Source of the DNA: CBDANO01 sp965197665 | GTDB taxonomy: Bacteria; Chloroflexota; Dehalococcoidia; Lucifugimonadales; UBA3495 | NCBI GenBank assembly: GCA_965197665.1 | Contig: CBDANO010000005.1 | Location: forward strand, 744,001 to 808,000 | Length of the DNA: 64,000 nucleotides | Direction of reading: 5' to 3' | In this document: in pieces, positions 50,430-58,839 of the stretch | How positions within the stretch are numbered: the first letter of the stretch is position 1 | Layout of the letters: the number at the start of each line of letters is the position of its first letter | The notes under the pieces: generated by a model | Database searches by the model: none | The model's input: only the letters and a program-made list of their open reading frames with translations | Told to the model about the DNA's origin: nothing | Program-made: the position numbers and the translations under genes

Positions 50430-52010
50430 GTGAAAAGCGACTTTTTGATTGCGCTAACCCAGTTGGCTGCGGAACGCCACTTGCCTAAAGAACAAGTGCT
50501 GCAGGCCATTGAAGTTGCTCTCGGTTCGGCTTTCAAAAAGGACAACCCGGCGTCGGGGCAGAATATCTCGGTCAAGCTCAACCCCAACACCGGTGAGGTC
50601 AGCGTCTACGCTTTCAAGACCGTGGTTGAAACCGTGGAAGACCCGGACCGGGAGATAAGCCTTCCCGACGCGCAACGCATCAAGCAAAGCGCCTCTTTGG
50701 GTGAAGAGGTGGCCGCTGAGGAGCCCCTGCCTCACAACGCCAGCCGAATCGCCGCTCAGACCGCCAAACAGGTGGTGTTACAGCGGTTGCGCGAGGCTGA
50801 AAGGGAGCTCCTCTATCAAGAGTTCTTCCAGCATCAGAACGACATCGTGTCCGGCGTAATTGAACAGACCGACGCCGGCCGGTCCATTACTTTGGACCTG
50901 GGCCGCGCTCAAGCCGTCCTGCCCTACGAGGAGCAGGTGCCCACCGAGCGGTACCGCAAGGGCCAACGCACCAAGGTCTATGTCCTGAGCGTACGGAATA
51001 GCCCCAAAGGGCCTGAAATAATCGTCTCCCGCAGTCACAAGAATATGCTGAGACGCTTGTTCGAGATTGAAGTTCCCGAAGTGTACAACGGAGTCGTGGA
51101 AATACAAGCAATCGCTCGAGAGGCCGGATTTAGAAGCAAGGTGGCAGTCAATGCCACCCAGCAAGGCATCGACCCGGTGGGCTCCTGCATCGGCATTCGG
51201 GGCAACCGGATCCAAAGCATCGTCAACGAGCTACAAGGCGAGAAGATCGACGTAGTTTCTTGGGACAACGACCCCAAGATGTTTATATCCAAGGCTCTTA
51301 GCCCCTCCGAGCCGGTCCACGTCGAACTGTCCTCGGAGGACCAGGTCGCTATCGTGGTGGTCCCCGACCGGCAATTGTCCTTGGCAATCGGCAAAGAGGG
51401 GCAAAACACCCGCCTCGCCGCCCGGCTCACCGGTTGGCGGTTAGACATCAAAGGCCTCACCGAGTGGGAGGAACTCCGCGAGCGGCGCCTGCGGGAGTCT
51501 CAACAGAAAGTCGCCCAAGCCGCGGAAGGCTTAGGCAAGGAAACTGAGACGGCCGAAGAAGAAATACCCCTGGCGGTAGCCGAAGCCGAGCAGGTGGCCA
51601 TCGAAGCCGAAGCAGCCATTTTGGAAGCGGAATCGGGAGTCACCGTGGAAGCCGCGGCGGAATTAGAGCCTGCGGCGGCTGAACAGGACGAGGACAAGAT
51701 CCTCGAAGCATTGATACTGGAAGAAGAGCAAGTAACTCTCGAAGGCGGCGCGCCGGTCGAAGAAGAGGTTTCCGAAGGGTTTTCCGTGGAGGAACTAGCC
51801 ACTTTTACCTTGGACGAGGTAGAGATCGAAGTTGAGGATAGCGAGCAGGTCGATTTCGAGCTCTTACCCACAATGCAGGTGCTTACTCCTGACGCCGGGA
51901 AAATCCGATTCGCGGAAGACATAGTAGAAGAGACCCGGGGCGGCGGACGAAGGGACCGGAAGGGCCGCCGGGGGCCGGGGAACCGCGGGGCCCGGCGCGG
52001 GGGCCGCTAA
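50430..52010 (+). CDS. nusA: Transcription termination/antitermination factor NusA
   Basis: 526 residues, GTG start with GAAAGGAGG upstream. N-terminal RNA-polymerase-binding domain, S1 domain (GVIEQTDAGRSITLDLGRAQAVLPYEEQVPTERYRKGQRTKVYV) and two KH domains (AREAGFRSKVAVNATQQGIDPVGSCIGIRGNRIQSIVNELQGEKIDVV; LAIGKEGQNTRLAARLTGWRLDIK). After the KH domains comes an unusual ~150-residue acidic Glu/Ala-rich tail that ends in a very basic GRRGPGNRGARRGGR-type patch. NusA binds RNA polymerase and controls pausing. It is the first gene of the cluster nusA-ylxR-infB-rbfA-truB. Confidence 0.96.
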   Translation: MKSDFLIALTQLAAERHLPKEQVLQAIEVALGSAFKKDNPASGQNISVKLNPNTGEVSVYAFKTVVETVEDPDREISLPDAQRIKQSASLGEEVAAEEPLPHNASRIAAQTAKQVVLQRLREAERELLYQEFFQHQNDIVSGVIEQTDAGRSITLDLGRAQAVLPYEEQVPTERYRKGQRTKVYVLSVRNSPKGPEIIVSRSHKNMLRRLFEIEVPEVYNGVVEIQAIAREAGFRSKVAVNATQQGIDPVGSCIGIRGNRIQSIVNELQGEKIDVVSWDNDPKMFISKALSPSEPVHVELSSEDQVAIVVVPDRQLSLAIGKEGQNTRLAARLTGWRLDIKGLTEWEELRERRLRESQQKVAQAAEGLGKETETAEEEIPLAVAEAEQVAIEAEAAILEAESGVTVEAAAELEPAAAEQDEDKILEALILEEEQVTLEGGAPVEEEVSEGFSVEELATFTLDEVEIEVEDSEQVDFELLPTMQVLTPDAGKIRFAEDIVEETRGGGRRDRKGRRGPGNRGARRGGR

Positions 52011-52042
52011 CCGGCAACCCGCTTCCTAACAGGGAGGTGGCC

Positions 52043-52339
52043 TTGGTCAAGGGACGGCACACCCCACAACGCAGTTGCGTCGCCTGCGGTCAAAAACACG
52101 CCAAGAAAACACTGGTTCGAATTGTTAGAACGCCGCAGGGCGCGGTAACCGTCGACCTCACAGGGAAAAGCCCGGGCAGAGGCGCTTACTTGTGCCGGGC
52201 GCCGGCCTGTTGGGACCGGGGCATGAAAAAGGGTGTATTGGAACGAAGCCTCAAGCTTACCCTTTCGACTCAGGACAAAGCGGGACTGGTGAGTCTCTAT
52301 CAGGAGACAGTCGTTGGTCAGCCCAACGAGGGACTATAG
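52043..52339 (+). CDS. ylxR: YlxR-family RNA-binding protein
   Basis: 98 residues. TTG 52043 is preferred because GGGAGG lies five bases upstream; a GTG at 52037 overlaps that site. The YlxR core is clear: QRSCVACGQKHAKKTLVRIVR, then DLTGKSPGRGAYLCRAPACWDRGMKKGVLERSL. YlxR proteins are nucleoid- or RNA-associated and sit between nusA and infB in many bacteria. Its stop is directly followed by the infB ATG. Confidence 0.92.
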   Translation: MVKGRHTPQRSCVACGQKHAKKTLVRIVRTPQGAVTVDLTGKSPGRGAYLCRAPACWDRGMKKGVLERSLKLTLSTQDKAGLVSLYQETVVGQPNEGL

Positions 52340-54178
52340 ATGACGTCAGACGGAAGGCCAACCACGGTCGATGAACGGGCCAGACCCGGCGGGGCGGGCC
52401 GCAGGCCCGGCGAAGGACGCCGCCAGTCCAAGACCCTGATGTTACCCCCAACGTTGACCGTGCAACGCTTGTCGGAGCTTATCGACCAAAACCCCATCGA
52501 CGTGATCAAGCAGTTGATGCGCAATGGCATCATGGCGGCCATGAACCAAGTCATCGACTATCAGGTAGCTACGGTGGTAACCAATGCTTACGGTATCCGG
52601 ACCGCCCTAGCCGAGGCCGCCGAATCGGAAGGTCCCATTTCGACCGCCGGGGTGGGCGACCAGGACGCGGCCAACCTCACTTCCCGCCCCCCCGTGGTGA
52701 CTATCTTGGGTCACGTTGACCACGGGAAGACGTCTCTTCTGGACACTATCCGGCGGACCCAGGTGGCTGAGGGTGAAGTTGGCGGTATTACCCAACATAT
52801 CGGCGCTTACCAGGTCGATTTCCAGGGACAGCCGGTAACCTTTCTGGATACCCCGGGGCACGAGGCCTTTACGGCAATCCGGGCCCGCGGCGCTCGAATC
52901 ACCGACATCGCTGTGCTGGTGGTCGCGGCCGACGATGGGCTAATGCCCCAGACCATCGAGGCTATCAACCACGCCAAGGCGGCCGAAGTTCCCATCGTAG
53001 TGGCCATAAACAAGATGGACCTCCCCGGGGCAGACCCGGAACGGGTCAAGCGCCAGCTAAGCGAACAGGACTTGCTGGTTGAAGACTGGGGCGGTGACAT
53101 CGTCTCCGTGGAGCTATCCGCCCGTACCGGAGAAGGCATCGACGACCTGCTGGAGAACCTGATCGTCGTCGCCGAAGTGGCGGAACTCAAAGCCAATAAG
53201 GACAAGCCCGGCAGCGGAGTCGTCATCGAAGCAAAGTTGGACCGGAAGCGGGGTCCCACCGCCACGGTGTTGGTGCAGGACGGTGTCCTGGCGGCTGGGG
53301 ACTACATTGTCGCCGGGGGATCGTGGGGCCGCGTCAAAGCAATAGGCGACGACCAAGGCAAGTCTGTTAAGCAAGTGTTTCCGGGGTCTCCCAGTGAAGT
53401 CCTGGGTTTCGGGTCTCTCCCGGAGGCCGGAGACCTGTTCTACGTAGCGCCAAACGAACGGGCCGCTCGAGGGGCGGTGGTACAACGGGAAAAGCTGCAT
53501 TCCGCCCAGCAGGGCCAGGCCCGGGCTTTGACCTTGGACGAAGTAGTCAAGCAGATCGACGCCGGGGACGTAAAGGAACTGAACTTGGTATTGAAGGCCG
53601 ACGTGCAGGGCAGCGTGGAAGCAATTCAACAATCGTTGGACGGCCTGTCTGCTGAGGACGCCAAGGTCCGCGTACTGCACAGCGCCTGCGGCAACGTGAC
53701 CGAGTCCGACGTGATGCTGGCCAGTGCGTCGGAAGCAATCATCATCGGGTTCTCCATCGGCGTAGAAACCAGCGCCGAGCGTTTGGCCGACCGGATGGGC
53801 GTGGAGGTCCGGCGGTACAACATCATCTACCAGCTCATAGATGACATGGAGCAGGCGTTGCGCGGGATGTTGGACCCCGTATATACCGACGTCGTGCTTG
53901 GTCGGGCCGAAATCCGGGAGCTCTTTCCTTCACGCCGGGGCGTCCAAATCGCCGGATGCCGGGTCTTGGAGGGCCGCGTGACCCGGGGAGCTACGGTGCG
54001 GGTTAAACGGGACGGTGAAGCCATTCACGAGACGACAATTGCCAGCCTGCGCCACTTCCGGGACGAAGTGAATGAAATGACGGCCGGCACCGAGTGCGGC
54101 ATCATTCTTCAAGGATTCAACGACTTTCAAACCAACGACGTGCTGGAAGCCCACCGTCAGGAACCCGGCCGGCGATAA
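52340..54178 (+). CDS. infB: Translation initiation factor IF-2
   Basis: 612 residues, short for IF-2 because the variable N-terminal region is almost absent. It starts with a basic segment and one IF2_N-type domain (LTVQRLSELIDQNPIDVIKQLMRNGIMAAMNQVIDY). The GTPase domain has G1 GHVDHGKTSLLD, DTPGHEAF and AINKMDLPG, with switch region GGITQHIGAY. Domains II to IV follow, ending in the fMet-tRNA-binding C2 domain (GCRVLEGRVTRGATVRVKRDGEAIHETTIASLRHFRDEVNEMTAGTECGI). It places initiator tRNA on the 30S subunit. Confidence 0.97.
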   Translation: MTSDGRPTTVDERARPGGAGRRPGEGRRQSKTLMLPPTLTVQRLSELIDQNPIDVIKQLMRNGIMAAMNQVIDYQVATVVTNAYGIRTALAEAAESEGPISTAGVGDQDAANLTSRPPVVTILGHVDHGKTSLLDTIRRTQVAEGEVGGITQHIGAYQVDFQGQPVTFLDTPGHEAFTAIRARGARITDIAVLVVAADDGLMPQTIEAINHAKAAEVPIVVAINKMDLPGADPERVKRQLSEQDLLVEDWGGDIVSVELSARTGEGIDDLLENLIVVAEVAELKANKDKPGSGVVIEAKLDRKRGPTATVLVQDGVLAAGDYIVAGGSWGRVKAIGDDQGKSVKQVFPGSPSEVLGFGSLPEAGDLFYVAPNERAARGAVVQREKLHSAQQGQARALTLDEVVKQIDAGDVKELNLVLKADVQGSVEAIQQSLDGLSAEDAKVRVLHSACGNVTESDVMLASASEAIIIGFSIGVETSAERLADRMGVEVRRYNIIYQLIDDMEQALRGMLDPVYTDVVLGRAEIRELFPSRRGVQIAGCRVLEGRVTRGATVRVKRDGEAIHETTIASLRHFRDEVNEMTAGTECGIILQGFNDFQTNDVLEAHRQEPGRR

Positions 54179-54251
54179 ACTCTCCCAGGGTAGTACCGGC
54201 GTTCAATTCCTCTGCTGCCCACTCTCCCGCACGCTTTGAAGGAAGCCTCCG

Positions 54252-54668
54252 ATGCCCAGGCGTGTTGACCGCGTCAACGAATTACTACGCCACGAAATCA
54301 GCCGGTTGCTTATCCTGCAGGCCAAGGACCCCCGCCTGCAGGGGGTGATTAGCGTCATGCGCGTGGTCACTTCCCCCGACCTGCGGGAGGCCCAAGTTTT
54401 CATCAGCGTCATGGGGGACGCGGCGACTAAGCAAAGGGCCTTGGACGGGATACGATCGGCCGCGGCTTTCCTGCAGCGGGAACTGCGCCCCAGGCTGACG
54501 CTGCGCTACACTCCCTTTTTGACCTTTGCCCTCGACGAATCCTTAGAGGAAGGGAACCACGTCCTGGATCTCATGGACCGCATCCGGGATAGCGGCGCCC
54601 AAGGAACGGGGCCTTATGATGATGATAGCTACGTAGGCCCCCTGACCCTGCCGTCGAACAAGGGCTAA
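54252..54668 (+). CDS. rbfA: Ribosome-binding factor A
   Basis: 138 residues, GAAGGAAG before ATG 54252. RVDRVNELLRHEISRLLILQAKDPRL, then VISVMRVVTSPDLREAQVFISVMG and LRPRLTLRYTPFLTFALDESLEEG: the KH-like fold of RbfA, which helps mature the 30S subunit. It lies 73 bp after infB and 3 bp before truB. Confidence 0.95.
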   Translation: MPRRVDRVNELLRHEISRLLILQAKDPRLQGVISVMRVVTSPDLREAQVFISVMGDAATKQRALDGIRSAAAFLQRELRPRLTLRYTPFLTFALDESLEEGNHVLDLMDRIRDSGAQGTGPYDDDSYVGPLTLPSNKG

Positions 54669-54671
54669 CGT

Positions 54672-55649
54672 ATGCCCAGAATGAAGAACAGCGGGCCGGC
54701 GTTATTCAATGGCTTCATCAACCTCTACAAGCCCGCCGGCATCACGTCAATGGAAGCGCTGCGGCGGGTGAAGCGAATCACCGGCCAACGCAATAAAGTA
54801 GGCCACGGCGGGACCATCGATCCCTTGGCCCAAGGGGTTCTCCCCGTCTGCTTGGGCCAAGCGACCCGCCTCATGGACTACGTGGTTGACGGTCCCAAAA
54901 GGTACCGGCTGGAGATCAAATTCGGGGTAACCACCACCACCTTCGACAGCGAAGGCGATGTCGTAAAAAGCGTGGAAGTCACCGAGTCGACTCTGCCTCG
55001 CGAGGCGGTGGAACAGGCGGCCCAATCCTTCCTCGGCCTCATCGACCAGATGCCGCCGATGTACAGCGCGGTTAAGGTCCAGGGTCAAAGACTCTACAAA
55101 TTGGCCCGGGCCGGAATCGAAGTGGAAAGGCAACCCCGGCCGGTGGAAATCTACAGCATAAACGTAGCGGCATACTCTCCTCCCATTCTCACGTTGGAAG
55201 TGGAGAGCGGACGCGGCGTCTACATGCGGTCGCTGGCCCACGACTTGGGCGAAGCCCTGGGGTGCGGCGGGCACGTCGCCGGCCTAGTCCGCGTCACTTG
55301 CGGCAAGTTCGACGCGGCAGAGTCGGTGACTATAGAGGGACTAGAGCAAGCCGCCTCCCAGGCCGATGGATGGGAAGCATTATTGCACCCCTTGGACTGG
55401 GTCTTGCGGGACTTGCGAAGCATTACGGTGGGAAGCCAAGCCGAACAGTACCTGCGCCACGGCCAGTCGATTAGCCTTGGAGGCGCCTTCGTAGACGCCG
55501 GGTACATGGAGCCGTTTCGAGCTTACAGCAATCGGGGCCACTTCTTGGCTATAGTTAGGTTCGACCGGTCATCGAACACTTGGCGGCCCGTAAAGGTTTT
55601 CCAGACCGATTCTTCATCCCCCTTCGCTCCGGTCTCCTCCCTTGCCTGA
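54672..55649 (+). CDS. truB: tRNA pseudouridine(55) synthase
   Basis: 325 residues. The catalytic Asp50 lies in KVGHGGTIDPLAQGVLPVCLGQATRL, preceded by GFINLYKPAGITSMEALRRVKRI, followed by KRYRLEIKFGVTTTTFDSEGDVV and a tyrosine-bearing MPPMYSAVKVQGQRLYKLAR. The C-terminus has VESGRGVYMRSLAHDLGEALGCGGHVAGLVR. The enzyme makes pseudouridine 55 in the T-loop of tRNA. In many bacteria ribF follows; here the cluster ends. Confidence 0.96.
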   Translation: MPRMKNSGPALFNGFINLYKPAGITSMEALRRVKRITGQRNKVGHGGTIDPLAQGVLPVCLGQATRLMDYVVDGPKRYRLEIKFGVTTTTFDSEGDVVKSVEVTESTLPREAVEQAAQSFLGLIDQMPPMYSAVKVQGQRLYKLARAGIEVERQPRPVEIYSINVAAYSPPILTLEVESGRGVYMRSLAHDLGEALGCGGHVAGLVRVTCGKFDAAESVTIEGLEQAASQADGWEALLHPLDWVLRDLRSITVGSQAEQYLRHGQSISLGGAFVDAGYMEPFRAYSNRGHFLAIVRFDRSSNTWRPVKVFQTDSSSPFAPVSSLA

Positions 55650-55772
55650 TACTTCCCGGGAGTTCACCCGGGCGGCCGCCGTCTCCTCATCTAACCTCGG
55701 GCCGTTGAACTTGGGAAACCGCCAGGCTTGAAATTCGAAGTTTCGCACCCCGCAATTACCGCCTAGCTACAC

Positions 55773-55800
55773 TTGACAAAACCTACTACGCCTGTATATT
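55773..55800 (+). promoter_or_regulatory. Strong sigma-70-type promoter
   Basis: TTGACA (55773-55778), a 16-bp spacer and TATATT (55795-55800). It is among the best promoter matches in the window and predicts a start at about 55807, at the head of a structured region with no open frame. Confidence 0.75.
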
Positions 55801-55975
55801 GAGAGCGATTATGTTAAGCGGCCTACCTACGGGTCCCTCGCCGCTGTTCCCGGCGCGAAGAACGTTGATAACGCGGGGCTAACGGCTTGGGAAGCCGCTG
55901 CCCCTGCGTTTCGCGCAGGGAGGCCGGCTTTCGGCAGCACCATACCACGCTAGGCGTTCTCTCAGTTGCACTCAA
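55801..55975 (+). ncRNA. Candidate structured RNA, class unknown
   Basis: Downstream of a strong promoter there is no coding frame but dense base-pairing potential. Stems visible: CGCCG/CGGCG (55839-55843 with 55851-55855); CGCGGGGC (55872-55879) with GCCCCTGCG (55900-55908) enclosing CGGCTT/AAGCCG (55883-55888 with 55892-55897); CCCTGCG (55902-55908) with CGCAGGG (55914-55920); GCCG/CGGC (55923-55926 with 55932-55935). The second and third use the same strand and exclude each other, as in switching leaders. It could be a leader of the 46-residue gene at 55997 or an independent RNA such as 6S; I could not match it to SRP, tmRNA, RNase P or a known riboswitch. No terminator is evident. Confidence 0.45.
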
Positions 55976-55996
55976 AAATGGATAGGGGTCGATACC

Positions 55997-56137
55997 ATGG
56001 AGGCATATTGCTTCAAATGCCGGAGCAAACGGGAGATTTCTAATCCGCAGCAAGTAACCCTAAAGAACGGACGACCTGCCACACAAGGCGTGTGTCCCAT
56101 CTGCGGGACAAAAGTCTTCCGCATCGGGAAAGCTTAA
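55997..56137 (+). CDS. Small zinc-ribbon protein (DUF5679-like)
   Basis: 46 residues: MEAYCFKCRSKREISNPQQV, then VTLKNGRPATQGVCPICGTKVFRIGKA. Two CxxC pairs (CFKC, CPIC) form a zinc ribbon, as in the DUF5679 family of tiny proteins common in Chloroflexota and Actinobacteria. Function is unknown. It lies 22 bp after the candidate structured RNA and may be controlled by it. Confidence 0.85.
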   Translation: MEAYCFKCRSKREISNPQQVTLKNGRPATQGVCPICGTKVFRIGKA

Positions 56138-56167
56138 CCAACTTTAGATCGGAGGACGGCCGGCGGT

Positions 56168-56863
56168 TTACAACGGCGCGGCCCCCGATTGAGGTATAGC
56201 AAAGGACTCGAACCCAAGACGCGCCAGCAAGCTTTGCGGGTTCAGTTCCAAGAGGGAGCGGGCCTCTTCTTCGGTGAGACCCGCTCCTAAAGCTACTTGG
56301 CGAGCAAAGGACGGCGTCAACAAGTCATCGGGTTCGTGAGCGTCCGAATCCAATACCGTAAGAGCGCCGGCCTCTTTGGCCACTTTGACCACGTGGCCGT
56401 TGGTGAGGCTGTGGCCCTTGCGGGCGGACACCTCCAAGTAGACGCCATTTTCCGCAGCCCAGCGGGCTTCTTCATACCGGATCAGTCCGGGATGAGCCAG
56501 AATATCCACGGCGGAGGACCTAACCGCCGCTTCATTGGTCCCCGGTACCACGGGTTCCACTACAGTCTCTCCATGGACCGTAACCATCGCGGCCCCCAGG
56601 TCCTTGGCGGTGCGGGCCACTAGGTCAATATCCTCCTTGGGAACGTGGGTGACCTCGACGCCGGGCAATGCCAAGATATCCCATCGTTTGGTGGCCTCGC
56701 CGCAGTCCGTGACCAAGGTCTTGACAACAAATTCCAAGTTTCCCAAACCAACGTGGTCGGTAACGGCCATAGCCCTATACCCGCGAACGTGGGCCCGCCG
56801 GATCAACTCGATGGGGGATAGTACTCCGTCGCTAAGAAAAGTATGGGTGTGAAAATCGTACAT
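56168..56863 (-). CDS. PHP-domain phosphoesterase, histidinol-phosphatase-like
   Basis: 231 residues from ATG 56863 (AGAGGCGG upstream); the frame extends further upstream without similarity. PHP metal ligands: YDFHTHTFLSDGVLSP, VTDHVGLGN, PGVEVTHV, TVHGETVVEP, DILAHPGLI and LDSDAHEPDDL. The three-metal site looks complete, so it is probably an active phosphoesterase. It ends LLELNPQSLLARLG as PHP histidinol phosphatase-like proteins do. The substrate is not predictable. Confidence 0.85.
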   Translation of the reverse strand: MYDFHTHTFLSDGVLSPIELIRRAHVRGYRAMAVTDHVGLGNLEFVVKTLVTDCGEATKRWDILALPGVEVTHVPKEDIDLVARTAKDLGAAMVTVHGETVVEPVVPGTNEAAVRSSAVDILAHPGLIRYEEARWAAENGVYLEVSARKGHSLTNGHVVKVAKEAGALTVLDSDAHEPDDLLTPSFARQVALGAGLTEEEARSLLELNPQSLLARLGFESFAIPQSGAAPL

Positions 56864-57245
56864 AGCCGCCTCTGTACCGCCGCTTGCGCCCGCCGGGGCT
56901 TGTTCAGCTTTTACGGGGTCCGGACCCACCGGCGGATATAGGAAATTAGCCGCCGGCAAAAGGACCCCGTCATAATTATACCGGCATTATACCGGGTATT
57001 AAGGACACGCCGCCGTGCTCTTAGCGGTCAGCGCGCCGGTAATCCACCCAACTTCCTTTTTCAAGCATCCCATTTCAACCCCGCCGCACCTAAGGAGTCC
57101 GGACTCACCCGCAGGTCCGCAAGGCCGGAGTCACTATGGCCGGGGCAAACCGGCAGCGGGAACTAGGTGGCAATACCAACGACGGTATTAAATTAAGGCG
57201 TAGGGGAAAGACCAGGACTGAAGCACCGAGGGAAATCGGACGGCA
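56864..57245. other. Intergenic region between divergent genes
   Basis: Holds the upstream regions of the PHP gene (minus) and the NrtS-like gene (plus). I see short AT-rich patches (57176-57196) but no promoter with two good hexamers, no hairpin with a T-run and no open frame worth calling. Confidence 0.4.
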
Positions 57246-57611
57246 ATGAGTCAGTCAATCGGGACCGGGACCGAGTCCACATCCCCGGTCACTTGCGGCC
57301 GCTGTGGGCGAACAATTCGCCGAGGGTGGAGCTTTGCTTTCCAGTCCGGCCGGGGAGCGGCTGGGGCGAACGGTGAAACATCGCCAATTCAAGTCTCCAA
57401 GTGCGTCAGGTGCGCCCTTTTCCACAAGCCCATGCTCAAACGTTCTTTGATAGTGGCTGTGGTCGTGGGAACGATTCTAACCCTAGTGAATCAGGGCGAC
57501 ACGGTATTCGCCGGCGATTGGAAAAGCTCCCATTACTGGAAAGTGCCGTTAACCTTTTGCGTACCCTTCTGCGTGGCGACTTACGGCGCTCTAACCAATA
57601 GCCGTCGATAA
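57246..57611 (+). CDS. NrtS-like nitrate/nitrite transporter with N-terminal zinc ribbon
   Basis: 121 residues. The C-terminal ~60 residues match the small two-span NrtS family: MLKRSLIVAVVVGTILTLVNQGDTVFAG, then YWKVPLTFCVPFCVATYGALT. NrtS proteins have been linked to nitrate/nitrite transport. The N-terminal ~60 residues are extra and carry two CxxC pairs (CGRCGRTIRRGW and KCVRCALFHK), a treble-clef or ribbon-like metal site on the cytoplasmic side. This fusion could make transport metal- or redox-sensitive (inference). It is convergent with lexA. Confidence 0.75.
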   Translation: MSQSIGTGTESTSPVTCGRCGRTIRRGWSFAFQSGRGAAGANGETSPIQVSKCVRCALFHKPMLKRSLIVAVVVGTILTLVNQGDTVFAGDWKSSHYWKVPLTFCVPFCVATYGALTNSRR

Positions 57612-57691
57612 GGGGCGGTACATCCCGGAGTTTGCCAGCGAGCGCGACCGGACCAACTATGTGCTCCGGTACCGGGCCAAACCTAGACCGA

Positions 57692-58345
57692 CTATCCGAG
57701 TTTGCGGATTACAGCCACTACTTTGCCATGGACTTCCACGTTATCGGGGGGGTAATACATAGGCTCCATGGCGCTGTTAGCCGGTTGAAGCCGCACTTGA
57801 CTTCCTTCATGGTAGAATTTCTTCAGAGTGGCTTCTTCTTCCGATATGAGCCAGGCGACCACCATCTCGCCATTGGCCGCCCCAGGCCCCGGCTTGACTA
57901 TGACAACGTCCCCGTCGTCGATCAACGCGTCGATCATAGATGTTCCGTTTACGGTTAGGCCGTAAAGCTTGCCATAGCGCCGGGGTAAATCGGGGGACAC
58001 CTCAATAGTGTCGAACTCCGCGCTGGAAGCCGCCGCCTCCGTGGAAAACACCGGGATGGGCATCCCCGCCGCGATGGCCCCCACGATCTGCACTTTAGGA
58101 ACGCCGGAGGTTGGTCTGCCGCTCTCATCCAGCAACTCGATGCCCCGGGCCACGTCCGGCCGCCGGTTCAAGTAGCCGGCCTGCCTTAGCTTGTGCAGGT
58201 TGTAGTCCACCACCGAGGTGGAGCTGACATCGCAGGCTTTCTGAATGTCCCGAATCGTTGGGGGTATCCCGCTCTCGGAGATGAAATCCTGGATGAAGTC
58301 AAGAATCTTCTGACGCCGCGGAGAGAGTTTCTTCTTCCCTAACAT
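57692..58345 (-). CDS. lexA: LexA repressor
   Basis: 217 residues. Winged helix (KKLSPRRQKILDFIQDFISESGIPPTIRDIQKACDVSSTSVVDYNLHKLRQAGYLNR), cleavage site Ala93-Gly94 in VGAIAAGMPI, catalytic Ser136 in GTSMIDALIDDGD and Lys175 in EATLKKFY. It represses DNA-repair genes and cleaves itself when RecA is activated. The DNA-recognition helix, SSTSVVDYNLHKL, differs from the Escherichia coli form, so the SOS box may be unusual. I did not find a clear symmetric box upstream. Confidence 0.94.
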   Translation of the reverse strand: MLGKKKLSPRRQKILDFIQDFISESGIPPTIRDIQKACDVSSTSVVDYNLHKLRQAGYLNRRPDVARGIELLDESGRPTSGVPKVQIVGAIAAGMPIPVFSTEAAASSAEFDTIEVSPDLPRRYGKLYGLTVNGTSMIDALIDDGDVVIVKPGPGAANGEMVVAWLISEEEATLKKFYHEGSQVRLQPANSAMEPMYYPPDNVEVHGKVVAVIRKLG

Positions 58346-58391
58346 GCAATACCTGCTCTAATAACCTTAGTGAAACCTTTGTTCTGCGCCC

Positions 58392-58420
58392 ACGCTATCA
58401 AGAGGGACTCCAAGTGTCAA
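58392..58420 (-). promoter_or_regulatory. Promoter of lexA
   Basis: On the minus strand TTGACA (58420-58415), a 17-bp spacer, and TAGCGT (58397-58392), 46 bp from the ATG at 58345. A GAAC..GTTT-like half-symmetric stretch follows but does not have the spacing of known SOS boxes. Confidence 0.6.
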
Positions 58421-58566
58421 TAACATGGTGTCACGTTCTTGCCCGGATCATTTCGCGGGAAAGGCGCAAGTGGCGGAAGCGGTCGATACTAAAAGAGGGG
58501 CGGCGCCCGTCGGGACGCTCATAAGTCGCCGGGGCGTGGTAGAGGGCGCGAGGCCTGAAGACCGGC

Positions 58567-58815
58567 CTAGAGTTTGTTGAGCCTGGCTGAGATACGCGAC
58601 TTTCGCCGGGCCGCGGACTTCTTGTGCATGACCCCTTTTCGCGCGGCGCGGTCGAGGGTGCTGACCGCATCCCGCACCGCCACCGCGGCCACATCGGCGT
58701 CGCCCGCATCCACCGACCGCAGGGCTTTAGCGACGGCGGTGCGGGCGGCGGTCCGAACGCTGCCGTTGCGCTTGGCGCGTTTCAAAGACTGGCGGCCGGC
58801 TTTTCTAGCGGGCAA
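58567..58815 (-). CDS. rpsT: 30S ribosomal protein S20
   Basis: 82 residues, very basic and helical: KAGRQSLKRAKRNGSVRTAARTAVAKAL, ending DRAARKGVMHKKSAARRKSRISARLNKL, the S20 pattern. It binds 16S rRNA early in 30S assembly. It lies between gyrB and lexA, on the same strand as both. Confidence 0.93.
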   Translation of the reverse strand: MPARKAGRQSLKRAKRNGSVRTAARTAVAKALRSVDAGDADVAAVAVRDAVSTLDRAARKGVMHKKSAARRKSRISARLNKL

Positions 58816-58839
58816 GTTGTTCCTCCTAATACCTTCGGC

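Noticed and set aside
55801..55975. SRP RNA, tmRNA or tRNA at the structured region
   Set aside because: The conserved SRP loop, tmRNA tag frame and tRNA cloverleaf with T-loop consensus are all absent.
58346..58440. SOS box upstream of lexA
   Set aside because: The GAAC...GTTT stretch does not have the spacing or symmetry of known LexA sites.
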